25,191 bases of DNA, from the NCBI GenBank assembly GCA_037442065.1, contig JBBIQZ010000009.1, positions 1-25,191 on the forward strand, in the 5' to 3' direction. A program made the translations under genes and the position numbers. Under the pieces are notes generated by a model. It made no database searches. It was given only the letters and a program-made list of their open reading frames with translations, and was not told the origin of the DNA. Positions 13,197 to 23,600 of the stretch are shown piece by piece. How positions within the stretch are numbered: the stretch's first letter is position 1; each line of letters starts with the position of its first letter. This stretch comes from JBBIQZ01 sp037442065 (GTDB lineage: Bacteria; Patescibacteriota; CPR2_A; CG2-30-33-46).

Positions 13197-14393
13197 TTAT
13201 TCGTAACGCAAGGCTTCTATCGGATTTAATTTAGAAGCCCTTTTTGCTGGGTAAAAACCGGCTAAAGTTGAAACTAAAAAAGAAAATAAAACCGCAATTA
13301 CCATAAATTCTACCGGAGTATAAAAGAGAGTGTTTGGCTCTCCGCCAACGGCTGAAGCTAAGGAATTAACTAAAAGATTTATCCCGAATCCCGAAATAAT
13401 TCCAGTTAAAACGCCTAAAAATCCTCCAGATAAACCAATAATAGCCACTTCAAAAATAAACATCCTTTTAACATCCTTATCGGTTGCCCCAATTGCTTTC
13501 ATTACTCCTATTTCATGAGTTCTTTCTAAAAGAGCAATGGTCATCGTATTAAAAATGCCGATAGAGGCTACCAAGAGGGCGATCATTCCAAAGGCGCCCA
13601 AAACTATTTTAACTATCAAGAATATTTGATCTATCTGCTTGATTGTATCGGTAACCGAAACCGTGGTGAATCCTAAGGCGTCTATCTCTGTCCTAACAGA
13701 GCTTAAATCTGCTCGGTCTAAAACTTTTACTTTGGCTCGGTTATAATATTTTATCCCAAAAGAGTTCATATGAGCCATGGAAACATAAACATTATTCTTG
13801 TCATCATTTACAAAACCAATAATTTTAAAGGTCTGTTTAACTAAGGAGTCATCCAGTTTTTTAATATTGCCTTCTTCGTCTAAAATAATAAAGCTAACTG
13901 TTAAATCCTTACCCAAAAGTTCTTTGGGATCTTTTATGTCAAAAACTTTTAATATTGACTGGGAAACAATTACTTCTTTTGCATCATTCCCCGAAAATGG
14001 TTTTCCTTCTGAAATTTTTAGTCCCTCAACATCAATAAATTCGGGATTTAATCCATAAGCAACCGAGTCGGTAGTTTTTCCGCCAAAAGACAGCTGACTA
14101 GGAACCGAATAAGTTGTGCTAATACTTGAAACCCCTTTTATTTTCTTAAACTTATCTACATTTGCGGAAGTTAATTTGGTCTCGGAATTATTTCCCGGAG
14201 AAACGGTAACTGTGGTTAAAGCATCAAGAGATGTTATTTTTTTTATAGAAAGATTTTGCAGACCAAACCCCAAAGAAACCAAAAAGACTATCGCCGAGAT
14301 ACCTATTGTTACTCCGGTTATCGTTAAAATACTGCGCATTCTGTTTCTTTTTAGGTTGCCCGCTGACAATCGTAAAGTATCCCTAATCTTCAT
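13197..14393 (-). CDS. ABC transporter permease (MacB/FtsX type)
   Basis: The 398-aa permease has an N-terminal membrane helix (SILTITGVTIGISAIVFLVSLG), a large extracytoplasmic MacB periplasmic-core domain of about 200 residues, and a C-terminal FtsX domain with three membrane helices. The FtsX part includes ALLVASIGIFNTM, ERTHEIGVMKAIGATDKDV and YPAKRASKLNPIEALRYE. Such permeases work as mechanotransmitters rather than ordinary pores. The start is placed at the ATG at 14393 because AAGGAG lies 7 nt upstream. A start at 14438 would give a 56-nt overlap and a non-conserved basic extension. It overlaps the ATPase gene by 11 nt. Confidence 0.92.
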   Translation of the reverse strand: MKIRDTLRLSAGNLKRNRMRSILTITGVTIGISAIVFLVSLGFGLQNLSIKKITSLDALTTVTVSPGNNSETKLTSANVDKFKKIKGVSSISTTYSVPSQLSFGGKTTDSVAYGLNPEFIDVEGLKISEGKPFSGNDAKEVIVSQSILKVFDIKDPKELLGKDLTVSFIILDEEGNIKKLDDSLVKQTFKIIGFVNDDKNNVYVSMAHMNSFGIKYYNRAKVKVLDRADLSSVRTEIDALGFTTVSVTDTIKQIDQIFLIVKIVLGAFGMIALLVASIGIFNTMTIALLERTHEIGVMKAIGATDKDVKRMFIFEVAIIGLSGGFLGVLTGIISGFGINLLVNSLASAVGGEPNTLFYTPVEFMVIAVLFSFLVSTLAGFYPAKRASKLNPIEALRYE

Positions 14394-15465
14394 CAATTTT
14401 CTCCTTAGAGTCTTTAATATCCTCGTCTTTAAAAGCAACAGGAGGCTCTAATGAAGCTTCTTCTCCAGAATCTTCTTCTAAAGCAGGGGCGGAAGATTCT
14501 TTGTCAATAACACTATTGGCATCTTCCTCCTCTAAAGGCTTTTCTACTCCGGAAAGAACTAATTCACCTTCTTTTTCTAAATATTGAGAAGCTTCTTTTT
14601 GGATTTTTGCCGCTGTTATATCATCAATGCCTGAAATTTTGGTTAAATCGGCGATTTTTTTCTTTAAAATATCTTTGGGATACTTAAAACCGGCTTCCTT
14701 TAAAATTTCAACTAAGTGAGGATTAATATTTAAAACTTCTATTCCTTCCTTCGGTTCCTTTTTAATGCTTTTTGTTTTTCCGGTTATCTTTATAATAACG
14801 CCGTCTTTTATATGCACTACTCTGTCGGCATATCTGACATAATCAGGGTTATGAGTAATTAAAACAACTGTTCTTTTGGATTTGGTGCTTAGTTTTTTTA
14901 GAAGATCCATAATCTCATCGGCCGATTTACTATCTAAGTTTCCAGTAGGTTCATCCGCTAAAACAATCCAGGGGCTGGCAGCCCAAGCTCTGGCAATGGC
15001 TACCCGTTGCTGCTGGCCTCCGGAAAGCTCTGCTGGGGTGTGGTTTTTAAAACTAGCCATTCCAACCATTTCTAAACAATTTTCAGCCCTCTGCATTCTT
15101 ATTCTTCTTGGCCTCCCATCAAAAGCCAAAGGTAAAGCTACATTTTCTAAAGCAGTCATCGTTTTAATTAAATTATACTGCTGGAAAACCATACCGATTT
15201 TTGTTCTCCGATATTTTGCCAATTCTGGCCCGACTGACTTGCTAAGCTTCTCGCCCCTTATAATAATTTCACCGGAGGTAGGTTCGTCTAAACCAGCCAA
15301 TAAACTCATAAGAGTAGATTTCCCGCAGCCAGATTGACCTAAAATAATAATAAATTCGCCAGAATAAATTTCTAGATTAATTTTGTGGTTAGCCTTTACG
15401 ATGGTTTTACCCATCTGGTAATACTTACAGAGGTTGACTGTTTTTATAACTGGTGTCCTTGCCAT
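14383..15465 (-). CDS. ABC transporter ATP-binding protein with helix-hairpin-helix tail
   Basis: The 360-aa protein is a MacB/LolD-class ATPase in its first 230 residues: Walker A G43QSGCGKST51, Q-loop Q95, signature LSGGQQQR (147-154), Walker B with D171-E172, and H205. It energises the permease encoded downstream. Family ATPases normally end near residue 230. Here a further 130 residues follow: a charged linker, a helix-hairpin-helix-like segment around ISGIDDITAAKIQKEA (about 278-293), and a very acidic, probably disordered tail rich in E, D and S. The tail's role is unknown. No Shine-Dalgarno is visible; the upstream sequence is the AT-rich repeat region. Confidence 0.92.
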   Translation of the reverse strand: MARTPVIKTVNLCKYYQMGKTIVKANHKINLEIYSGEFIIILGQSGCGKSTLMSLLAGLDEPTSGEIIIRGEKLSKSVGPELAKYRRTKIGMVFQQYNLIKTMTALENVALPLAFDGRPRRIRMQRAENCLEMVGMASFKNHTPAELSGGQQQRVAIARAWAASPWIVLADEPTGNLDSKSADEIMDLLKKLSTKSKRTVVLITHNPDYVRYADRVVHIKDGVIIKITGKTKSIKKEPKEGIEVLNINPHLVEILKEAGFKYPKDILKKKIADLTKISGIDDITAAKIQKEASQYLEKEGELVLSGVEKPLEEEDANSVIDKESSAPALEEDSGEEASLEPPVAFKDEDIKDSKEKIDED

Positions 15466-15469
15466 TTTA

Positions 15470-15625
15470 CTTTAATTTAACACACTAAATAAAAAACTCA
15501 AATACCAAATAACAAACAAATCCCAATATCAAAATTCAAATGACTAAAACATATCTTGTTTAAAATTTTTAATTTGGAATTTAGAATTTATTTGGAATTT
15601 GTTATTTGTCATTTGGAATTCAGCT
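15470..15625. repeat. AT-rich intergenic repeat of CAAAT/ATTTG units
   Basis: This spacer between the YifB gene and the ABC ATPase gene consists of many short CAAAT-type units in one half (near 15505-15555, plus strand) and their ATTTG complements in the other half (near 15570-15618). The two arms are roughly self-complementary. Recurring pieces include AACAAA, CCAAATAACAAA, GGAATTT and TTTGTTATTTG. The YifB stop codon TGA (15622-15620) lies at one edge. It resembles a degenerate interspersed repeat able to form a long imperfect hairpin, and may also terminate or attenuate transcription. No coding potential is seen. Confidence 0.65.
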
Positions 15626-17170
15626 ACTTTGCCTATACTGCAAAGCCTCGGCAATATCCTGCCTTTTGATATTTTCTCGATTTTCTAAGTCAGCTATTGT
15701 CCTGGCTATTTTTAAAATCTTATGAAAACCTCTAGCAGAAATAGCCAGCTTGTCTAAAGCCTCTTTTAAAAGCTCTTCACTGTCTTTATCTATTGCACAA
15801 TAACTTTTTATGGCTTTAATGCCCATCTCGGAATTGGTTTTTACCCCCTGGGCGTAGCCTATGGGCGGAGCAGGTAAATTTTTAAATCTTTCTTTTTGCA
15901 CTTCTCTGGCTTTCTCAACTCTTTGACGGATTTCATTTGACGATTCGCTGCCGTCAGTCTTTCTTAATTTTTCATATTTTATCCGAGGAACTTTTACATA
16001 TAAATCAATTCTGTCTAAAAGCGGGCCAGAAATTTTTTTATTGTATTTTACAATTTGAGATGGTGAACAACTGCACTCTTTTATTGGATCGCCAAAGTAG
16101 CCGCAAGGACAAGGATTGGAAGCGGCAATCAAAATAAAATTGGAAGGAAAAGAAAGGCTTCCAGATGCCCTAGAAATTGTAATTTTGCCATCTTCTAAAG
16201 GCTGGCGCAAAACTTCCAAAACTGCTTTGGGAAATTCGGAGAATTCATCCAAAAATAAGACTCCTCGGTGGGCTAAACTTATTTCTCCCGGCCTAGGCCA
16301 TTGGCCGCCGCCAACTAAAGAAATATTAGAAGCGGTATGATGAGGATTTCTAAAAGGTCGTTTAGTTAAAAGCGGGTTTTTAAATTCCAAAAGTCCTGAG
16401 ACAGAATAAATTTTAGAAACCTCTAAAATTTCATCAAAAGTCATTTTAGGTAAAATGGTCGTAAAAGTTTTGGCTAAAAGAGTTTTGCCGGTCCCCGGCG
16501 GTCCAATCATTAAAATATTATGACCGCCAGCAGCAGCAATTTCCAAAGCTCTTTTTACATGCTCTTGACCGGAAACATAAGCCATATCTAAATCTTCTAA
16601 AACATTATCCTGACTTTCTTCTAAGAAATCTTGTATTAAAGATTTCTTTTCTTCTTTTAAAGAAAGATTACCCCTAAATCCTTCTATTAAATCTTGTAGA
16701 TTTTTAATCGGGTAAATTTTTACCTCTTCAATGATGGAAGCTTCTTTGGCATTTTCCCAAGGCAAAAATAACCTTTTAAAACCTAATTCGCGAGCCATTA
16801 AAACAATCGGCAAAATACCAGAAACTTTTCTTAAGTTTCCATCTAAGGCTAGCTCTCCCACAAAGAGATCTTTTTCTCCTACTTTGATTTGGCCGGAAGA
16901 ATTAAGCAAGGAAACAGCAATTGGCAAATCAAAAGATGAGCCCTCTTTCCTTAAGTCTGCTGGGGCTAAATTAACAGTTATTCTTCTTTGCGGAAAATTA
17001 GCGTTAGAGTTTTTGATAGCCGAGCGAACTCTTTCCTTGGCTTCGTCTATTGATTTATCCGGCAAACCAACAATTAAAAAATTAGGTAGGCCGACTCCAA
17101 TATCGACTTCAACTTCAATTGGAACTGCATCCAATCCAATTATTGCTGCCGAGTTTATTTTTGATATCAT
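15620..17170 (-). CDS. comM: YifB/ComM family Mg-chelatase-like AAA+ ATPase
   Basis: The 516-aa protein starts with the YifB ChlI-like domain (MISKINSAAIIGLDAVPIEVE, then SSFDLPIAVSLL), followed by the AAA+ core. Walker A GPPGTGKT lies at 223-230 and Walker B LFLDEF at 305-310. A cysteine cluster (C354, C356, C366, C368) in SNPCPCGYFGDPIKECSC and a C-terminal Mg-chelatase domain with ISARGFHKILKIARTIADL follow. In Vibrio the family member ComM is a branch-migration helicase that helps integrate transforming DNA; other YifB proteins are unstudied. With the comF-like gene in the same window, DNA uptake is a reasonable inference. The length is normal for the family, and the Shine-Dalgarno is weak. 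Confidence 0.93.
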   Translation of the reverse strand: MISKINSAAIIGLDAVPIEVEVDIGVGLPNFLIVGLPDKSIDEAKERVRSAIKNSNANFPQRRITVNLAPADLRKEGSSFDLPIAVSLLNSSGQIKVGEKDLFVGELALDGNLRKVSGILPIVLMARELGFKRLFLPWENAKEASIIEEVKIYPIKNLQDLIEGFRGNLSLKEEKKSLIQDFLEESQDNVLEDLDMAYVSGQEHVKRALEIAAAGGHNILMIGPPGTGKTLLAKTFTTILPKMTFDEILEVSKIYSVSGLLEFKNPLLTKRPFRNPHHTASNISLVGGGQWPRPGEISLAHRGVLFLDEFSEFPKAVLEVLRQPLEDGKITISRASGSLSFPSNFILIAASNPCPCGYFGDPIKECSCSPSQIVKYNKKISGPLLDRIDLYVKVPRIKYEKLRKTDGSESSNEIRQRVEKAREVQKERFKNLPAPPIGYAQGVKTNSEMGIKAIKSYCAIDKDSEELLKEALDKLAISARGFHKILKIARTIADLENRENIKRQDIAEALQYRQSS

Positions 17171-17231
17171 TTCTCTTTAGATTAAAGATTAAAAACCAAA
17201 AGTTAAAAACACAGACATAAAAATAAAAAAA

Positions 17232-17606
17232 TTATCTTTTTCCTTTCATAGTAAGTATACTTGAGGCAAAAATATTAGCTATCTCTTTGGTTTCTTTTAA
17301 TAGGTATTCTAGTTCTGACATAAATTCCTTAGAAACAAGACCGCTGTCCCTTAATACTGCTAACCAAAACAAAGATTCGTTAGAAGATTTTAAAGCGATT
17401 GTAAAAAAGTTTTGGTAATCTTTTTTTGAACTGGCACCCTTTGCCTCAAAATAATTGGCTCCCATACTAGTTCCACTTCTGATCAGCTGGCCTTTTATTT
17501 CTCTTAGAACTGGCTCATTGGGAAGACTTGCAAGAAACTTAACTAAACGAATGATGTATTTATATAACCTGACTTTAAATTCTGTTTTATCTTTAAGCTT
17601 TTGCAT
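17232..17606 (-). CDS. Four-helix-bundle protein (23S rRNA-IVP family)
   Basis: The 124-aa all-helical protein has the 23S-rRNA-intervening-sequence family pattern: LYKYIIRLVKFLASLP, then LREIKGQLIRSGTSMGANYFEA, SSKKDYQNFFTIALKSSNESLFWL and the LEYLLKETKEIANIFASSI helix. The family was first found inside rRNA insertions of Leptospira and is related in fold to Avd, the accessory protein of diversity-generating retroelements. It is common and often multicopy in CPR genomes, with unknown function. It has no Shine-Dalgarno and is flanked on both sides by purine-rich CCAAAG/TTAAAGATTAAAAACC repeats, so it may be a separate inserted unit. Confidence 0.88.
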   Translation of the reverse strand: MQKLKDKTEFKVRLYKYIIRLVKFLASLPNEPVLREIKGQLIRSGTSMGANYFEAKGASSKKDYQNFFTIALKSSNESLFWLAVLRDSGLVSKEFMSELEYLLKETKEIANIFASSILTMKGKR

Positions 17607-17645
17607 TTATGTTTTTGGGCTTTGGTCTTTGGTCTTTGGTTTATT
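17607..17645. repeat. CCAAAGA tandem repeat upstream of the four-helix-bundle gene
   Basis: On the minus strand, AAACCAAAGACCAAAGACC and CAAAGCCC repeat a 7-nt unit (CCAAAGA) about three times directly before the ATG. A related sequence with CCAAAAG and TTAAAGATTAAA lies on the other side of the gene at about 17178-17215. Confidence 0.7.
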
Positions 17646-17646
17646 C

Positions 17647-20600
17647 TCATTTTCCCAATAATTTATTGAACTGTTGGCCCACAAAGTCTTTTACTTTACC
17701 AACCCAAGAGAAGGTGTCTTCTAAAGTCTTTAAGATTAGGTTAAGGATGGATTCTTCTTTTTCTTGGGTTAACATAGTGTAGTTTTGGGATTTACCTTCG
17801 TTTCCTTTCTTGTCTTTGGAGATTATCCTAAACTGGTAGGTTGTTCCGGGTTCTAAGTCGGTAATAATAGTGGTATGAGAAAGATTTAAGGTTTGATCAA
17901 CAGGAGTTTTTTGGTCATACTTGCCTGGGACAGAACCAGAACCGTACTCAACTTGGGAAGTAGACTCTTTGTTGGTTATCCAAGTTATGATAACTCCTCT
18001 CTTGGAAGAATCAGTACCGGTTAGAGGGGAAAGTTTAACTTCGGAAATCTTGGGACCTTCGGTATCTAGAGGGGTGGTAAAGATTTTATCCTCACCTTTT
18101 ACGGTATTGCCGTATTCGTCTTTAGACTCTACTTGGAAATGATATGAAGTTTGGTCTAAAAGTTTAGTTAGAGTTAATTGGTGCTTTAGGGCCAGATCGC
18201 TTGATTGTTCCCTTGCAGTGTAAGGTAGAGAGAGGCCGTAGTTTATGCCGGAATCTGTGGGGATATTGGTATCCCAGGAAATAGTAGCTTCATAGGGGCC
18301 TACATTGGAGACTTGGATGTTAGAGACTTCCGGTTTAGCCAGAGCCTTGAAGGAGTACTCTTGGGAGACATATTCAATGTCGAATTGGTCTCTACCCTTG
18401 ACTCTGTAGTAGTAGGTCATGTTAGGGATAAGGTTTAAAAGTTCAACCACATGGGACTTGGAAAGGTCATTGGAGCCAGCAGAGGTGGTGTATACTCCGG
18501 ATTGATTGGAATATTCAACCCAAGATGAGGTTTCAATCTCTGTGGCCCAGGTTATCTTGGCAGAGGTAGATGTTATGTTTTGTTCTTGGATACGAGAAGC
18601 ATTAGGAGAGATGGTGAACATAGTAGTATCATAGGGCTTTGTCTGGAAGGTTTTAAATTCTGTTTCTGCGACATAGTTGTCTTGAGTGATTGATCTTATC
18701 TTGAAAGTATAGGTTCTGCCTGGTTTTAAAGCTTTTATCTGGACAGAATGAGAAGTTGTCAAGGCAGGGTCTCCGGCTGTTTCGGAAGATACTTCAGCTT
18801 CACCGGCCTTCTTCTCCAGTTTGTACTCAACTTGGGAATCAGAGGCTATAGGCGTTGTCCATTTTACCGTAGCGGTGGTGGTGGTAGTTTCGACCGCGAA
18901 ACCCGAAATATTAAAGTCAAGGGTCGTAAATTCCTTCCAGGTATTTGCGGCAGTTTCATCGATGTTGCCGAGAGAGTTTCTAGAAACTATGCGATATTCG
19001 TAAGTTGTGCCTTTGTTTAAGGCCTTAAGTTCTACGGAGTGGCTTTGGGTAGGCGCAGTTCTATCTTTCCCTGATGCTATAACATTTGAATTGTTTTTAA
19101 TTCTGTATTCTACCAGAGAATCGGTATTTTGACCGACAGTATCCCATTTAATTACGGCCGAGGATACTCCTATCGTTTCTTGCGGAACCCTAATATTTGA
19201 AACTGTCGGTTTCGCTGATCCTGGATTTATGGAGACCGGCGTTGCATATCCGCTTATATTCGGCGAATAAGCATTTGCTATCGTTCCGTCTGAACTGTTT
19301 ATAATATTGTTATTCGCATATTTGAAAGCGGTATCAGCATTATCAACTGCCACGACATAATATGAATAATCCTTATCTTTTTCAGATTGAGGAATCCCAT
19401 CAACATGGTAGTTATCTCCCCTATCTGTTTTGGTAGCGATCTTTATAGCTGTCCCTATCCCAAGATTTGTCTCATATCTCCAAACTTCATATCTGGCAAA
19501 GTCGGATGCTCCATTTCTTTTGGGATCTGCGATCATTGCCCAAGTTACGATATTTCGAACCATAGAGGTATTGGAGTGAATGTCTTTTACTTTGACGTCA
19601 GAAGGAGTATCTGGCGGGGTATCATCGGCTGTCATATCCCAACCGGAATGAGGAGTGCCGGCAGTCAAGGATGATAGGCCGGAGTTAAAAGGCCCGCCAT
19701 CAGGGACATTTGGCGTATTGTCCTTGGCTCTTACTTTGTAGTAGTAACTTGTAGCATTGTTTAAAGTTGGAGTCTGGGCCTTGGTAACGGTTGGACTTGT
19801 TCCAGAGCTTCTTGATATAGATGGCGAGGTAGAATTATTAGTTTGATCATTATCTACGTATGTATAAGTAACGGTCCTTTCGTCTTGAATGGCAGAAATT
19901 GAAATATCGGCAATCTTTGTAGCAGATGATAACCATTCCGAATCAGAAGCATAATTACTAGTTCCCCGATATATTTCATAACCTGTAATACAGCGAGTGC
20001 CTGAAGCGCAGTTTTTGGCATAAGAACCCAAGAAAGTTATGGTGTTTTGATGACCGACACCAGTATCAGAGTTTGGGTCTCCTGTTTTTGTAGTAACGGT
20101 TACGGATAAAGGCACAGTAGGCACTGTATTGGAAGCAGTCGTTACATTGGCGAAAGAGCTCTTTGCCGAGTTATTGTTTGCGCTATCGGTAATAGTGGAA
20201 GAATTCGCCTTGTCAACAGCTTGAACTTTGTAATAATACTGGGTAAATTCGCCCAATTCTTCTTGAATGTATGATGTATTTGTGGTCGTCCCTATTTGGG
20301 AAAAGTTTCCGTCAATATCGCAATATCCGGCAGGGTTGCCTGTTGCCTGGCACTGGAATACTTTGTAGCCGGCAATGCCTGAACCAGAAGAAACTGCCGG
20401 GTCTCTCAAACTGTCAGACAAAGTGGCGTCAGAACTCGGATCCCAGCTAACATCCACTCTCTGGGAATCACCGGAAGAGTCAAGCCCCATAGGTGTTGCG
20501 GTTACATTTTGAGGGATTTGAGGACTTACCACATCCTTGGTGGTTGCGCCGGCTTTGTTGGTATCGGTCACTATGGGGTAGCCGGTTAAGATTTCTGATT

Positions 20601-23600
20601 CGTTGCCGTCTGCATCCAAAGCGGTAACTCTATAATAGTAAGTTTGAAAGCTGTTTAATTTTTTAGAAGCAGTGGGTTTTATTACTTCGGCATCATCGGC
20701 ATCGGTAAATGTGGCGCTGTTATTTGCATCGTTGTCATAGTAAGTTGTTGAATGTCCGGCCATTTCCGGCGGCGAAACATCCTTGTAACCCACAAGTTCG
20801 GCATTTGTCCAATCAGAAAGGACTGACGAATCATTGGTTCTTCGATATATCTTGTAGCCGGTGGTTCCAGAACCGCCGTCATAGGAGTAGGCCCAAGAAA
20901 TCTTTATCTCATAGCCGGCGTTTGGATCTGGATTTCCAGCCCCGGAACAATTAGTGCCGTTTACTTGACAGGCAGATGCAGTAACACTTGATGGGCTAGG
21001 CGGATCAATATCGTCTGTAGTCAAACCGCTTATAACATTGGACCAACCACTATCGTTTCCGGCTTGGTCTATGGCTTTTATCCTGTAAGTATATCTTACC
21101 GATTGGACTATCAAGGGCTGGCCTTGGATTTGAGTAACCGTAGAGTCGTCAAATAGGACTGTAGAAGAATTGAAAGTAAAGGTTGCATATTCTCCGCCGG
21201 TTGACCAGTCGCTGTCTTTATTCCAAGAGTTTGCGGTATAGTCAGCAGTCCTTACTCTATCTATTTGATAAGCAGAAGTAGGAGCGCCGGTATTGGTGTC
21301 AGTCCAGGTAACCCTTACTTTGTCGGTTTGATTGGTAGTGGCGCTAAAGGAAGAAGGAACAGCCGCTAGGGTGTCATAGCCGATATTCCTAGTACTTGTT
21401 GACTGCATTTCTTTTCCTGCATTGTCTATCGCTTTTATGTACCAAGTATGACTAGTTTGATTACTAAAAGCATTCGTTACCGCTTGAGAGGTAGCTTCTG
21501 AACTAATATTGTCTGTATCTAAATTTCCGTCAATGTAAAGTTGATATTTTGCCAATCCATTAGCATCGGATGAAGCGTTCCAGCTTAATGTTGGCGTTGC
21601 CGATGTCTGCCAAGTATTGTCTGCCGGAGAATTTAAATCAAATGCAGCCGGCAAAGCGTTGTCGGCCATTACCCCTATCTGATTATTCCCGGCCGTTCGT
21701 TCGTTGCCGGCATTATCAACCGCTTTCACCGTGTAATAATAAGTTCCGTCTGAAGGAGGCGTATCACTAAAACTTCCCGTTGTTATCGCTCCATCGATAC
21801 TGATTTGATCGCCGTTTTGTCCCGAAACCGTACTTCTGAAGACACGGTAGTAAGCGATGGCGGAGCCAGAATCGGATGCTGGCGTCCAAGACAGAACTAC
21901 AGGATTTTCGGTCGGAGAAGTTGCGGCTAGGTCCGTTATCGCCGTCGGCGGCGTAAGATCGCTAAACCCTATTTCCACATTTGAAACGGATGGATTGTTT
22001 ATGTCATCGGATGTTGTAAGCCATACCTTGTACTCCACCCATTGGCCGTTTGTGATATTTATATCGGCTAAATTGGTACAAGTAACGACATCTCCCGCTT
22101 TTGAACAACCGTCGGCAGTACTTTCAAAATATGTATTGCTCGTTCCGTCCGGTCCCACAAAGTTATCTTGTCCCGCGTCGCCTGACGATGTCAGCGCTTG
22201 CAGCTGCAGTTTCACCGAAGTGTTCGTCGGCGCGCTCTCTGTCCATTTCAATTCATTGACTTTGTCCAAAGGAGATCCCCAGCCATAAGGCGATGACTTG
22301 AGCCAACCCTTGCCGCCATATCTAATGGTAACTGAATTTAGGGTAAGAAGGGTGCTTAATGCGCTTGAAGTAAAGGTCGCCCGATACTGCATATATTGTT
22401 TTCTTTCCGAACCGAAATTCAAAAGCCCGCCGTTTGAGACCGGCTGCCAGCTGCCGTCTGTCGGAGGATTTAGATTTCCCCCTCTTGCCTCCATCGTTAC
22501 CGAAGAGACGCCGCTTTGGGAGTTATCTGTCCAACTTAAAGTCGACCAATCCACTTGGCTCCCCGCATCTATCACTCTGGAGGTATGAACGCCCACGTTA
22601 TTGGTGATAGTAAACCCATCCGTCAAAGTTGCGCTGTTTCCGGTTGCGTTTTCCAAGATCAAGTTCCAGTTTCCTGCATAAGCGCTCGCCAAACTAAATG
22701 TCGCTGTCATATTGTTGACATCGGTTACAGTTACATTCGTTCCGTTTATCGTGGTTGTTTGCCCGCCGGCGCTCTTTTGCAGTTTGGCTTGTATGCCGCT
22801 GTAAAATCTATCTCCGACGATAGTCAAGGTTACAGGGGTTACGGATGTGTCAGTCACATTTGGCGGATTGCTCGAGGTAATAACCGGCGGATTGACCGTA
22901 AATCCTCCCGCCAGAGTGGCAACCGGGGAGCCATTATTATTATTAACTTTCACATCCCAAGCCCCTGAAGCGGCAGTTGCTAGGTTAAAGGTTGCCCGAA
23001 CTTGGGTTGAACTAATATACTGGGTACTTGTAGCGTTAATAGTTGTGGCTCCCTTTGCGATAGAAGCTATGGCTCCGGATAAGAAATAATCCTTGCCGTC
23101 AGAAGGCGCGTAAATATCCATCGTAAGGGGGACAAAGATATTGTCAACGCTTGTCGGGCTTATACTTTGAATCGCCGGCACAACTGTATCGTAACCGAGA
23201 TTAACGCTGGAAATAGTGCCGTTCCCCGACCCATCGTTTGACTTAAATAAAGCTCTGTACTGATTCCAACGGTCATTGACGCCGTCGGTTAAAGCGCTAG
23301 GAAGGATACCGCTTCCTCCGGTAAAGAAAGTGCTGCTTGTGCCATCCGGACCCATCCAAGAACTCCATGTCCCGGGATTTCCGCCCGAATCTGGCGCTGT
23401 CCGCATCTGAAGACCGATGTAAGCATTGCCGTTTATACTTTCATTCCAGCTTAAGCTTGTCAGTTTGGCATTGTCGGCATTTAAATTATAGGGCGAAGAA
23501 GTTAAAATTCCCCGACCGTAATAATTTAAAGTTACGTTCGATAGATATGGGGCTGTATTGACATCTGTAGAGGAAAATTCCGCCCTGTACTGGATGTACT

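Noticed and set aside
14394..14438. Longer start for the ABC permease
   Set aside because: It adds 15 non-conserved residues overlapping the ATPase; the internal ATG at 14393 has AAGGAG at ideal distance.
20682..20882. Overlapping and antisense frames inside the giant gene, several over 80 codons
   Set aside because: They have no ribosome-binding sites or family features and are expected by chance in a long gene with reduced AT content.
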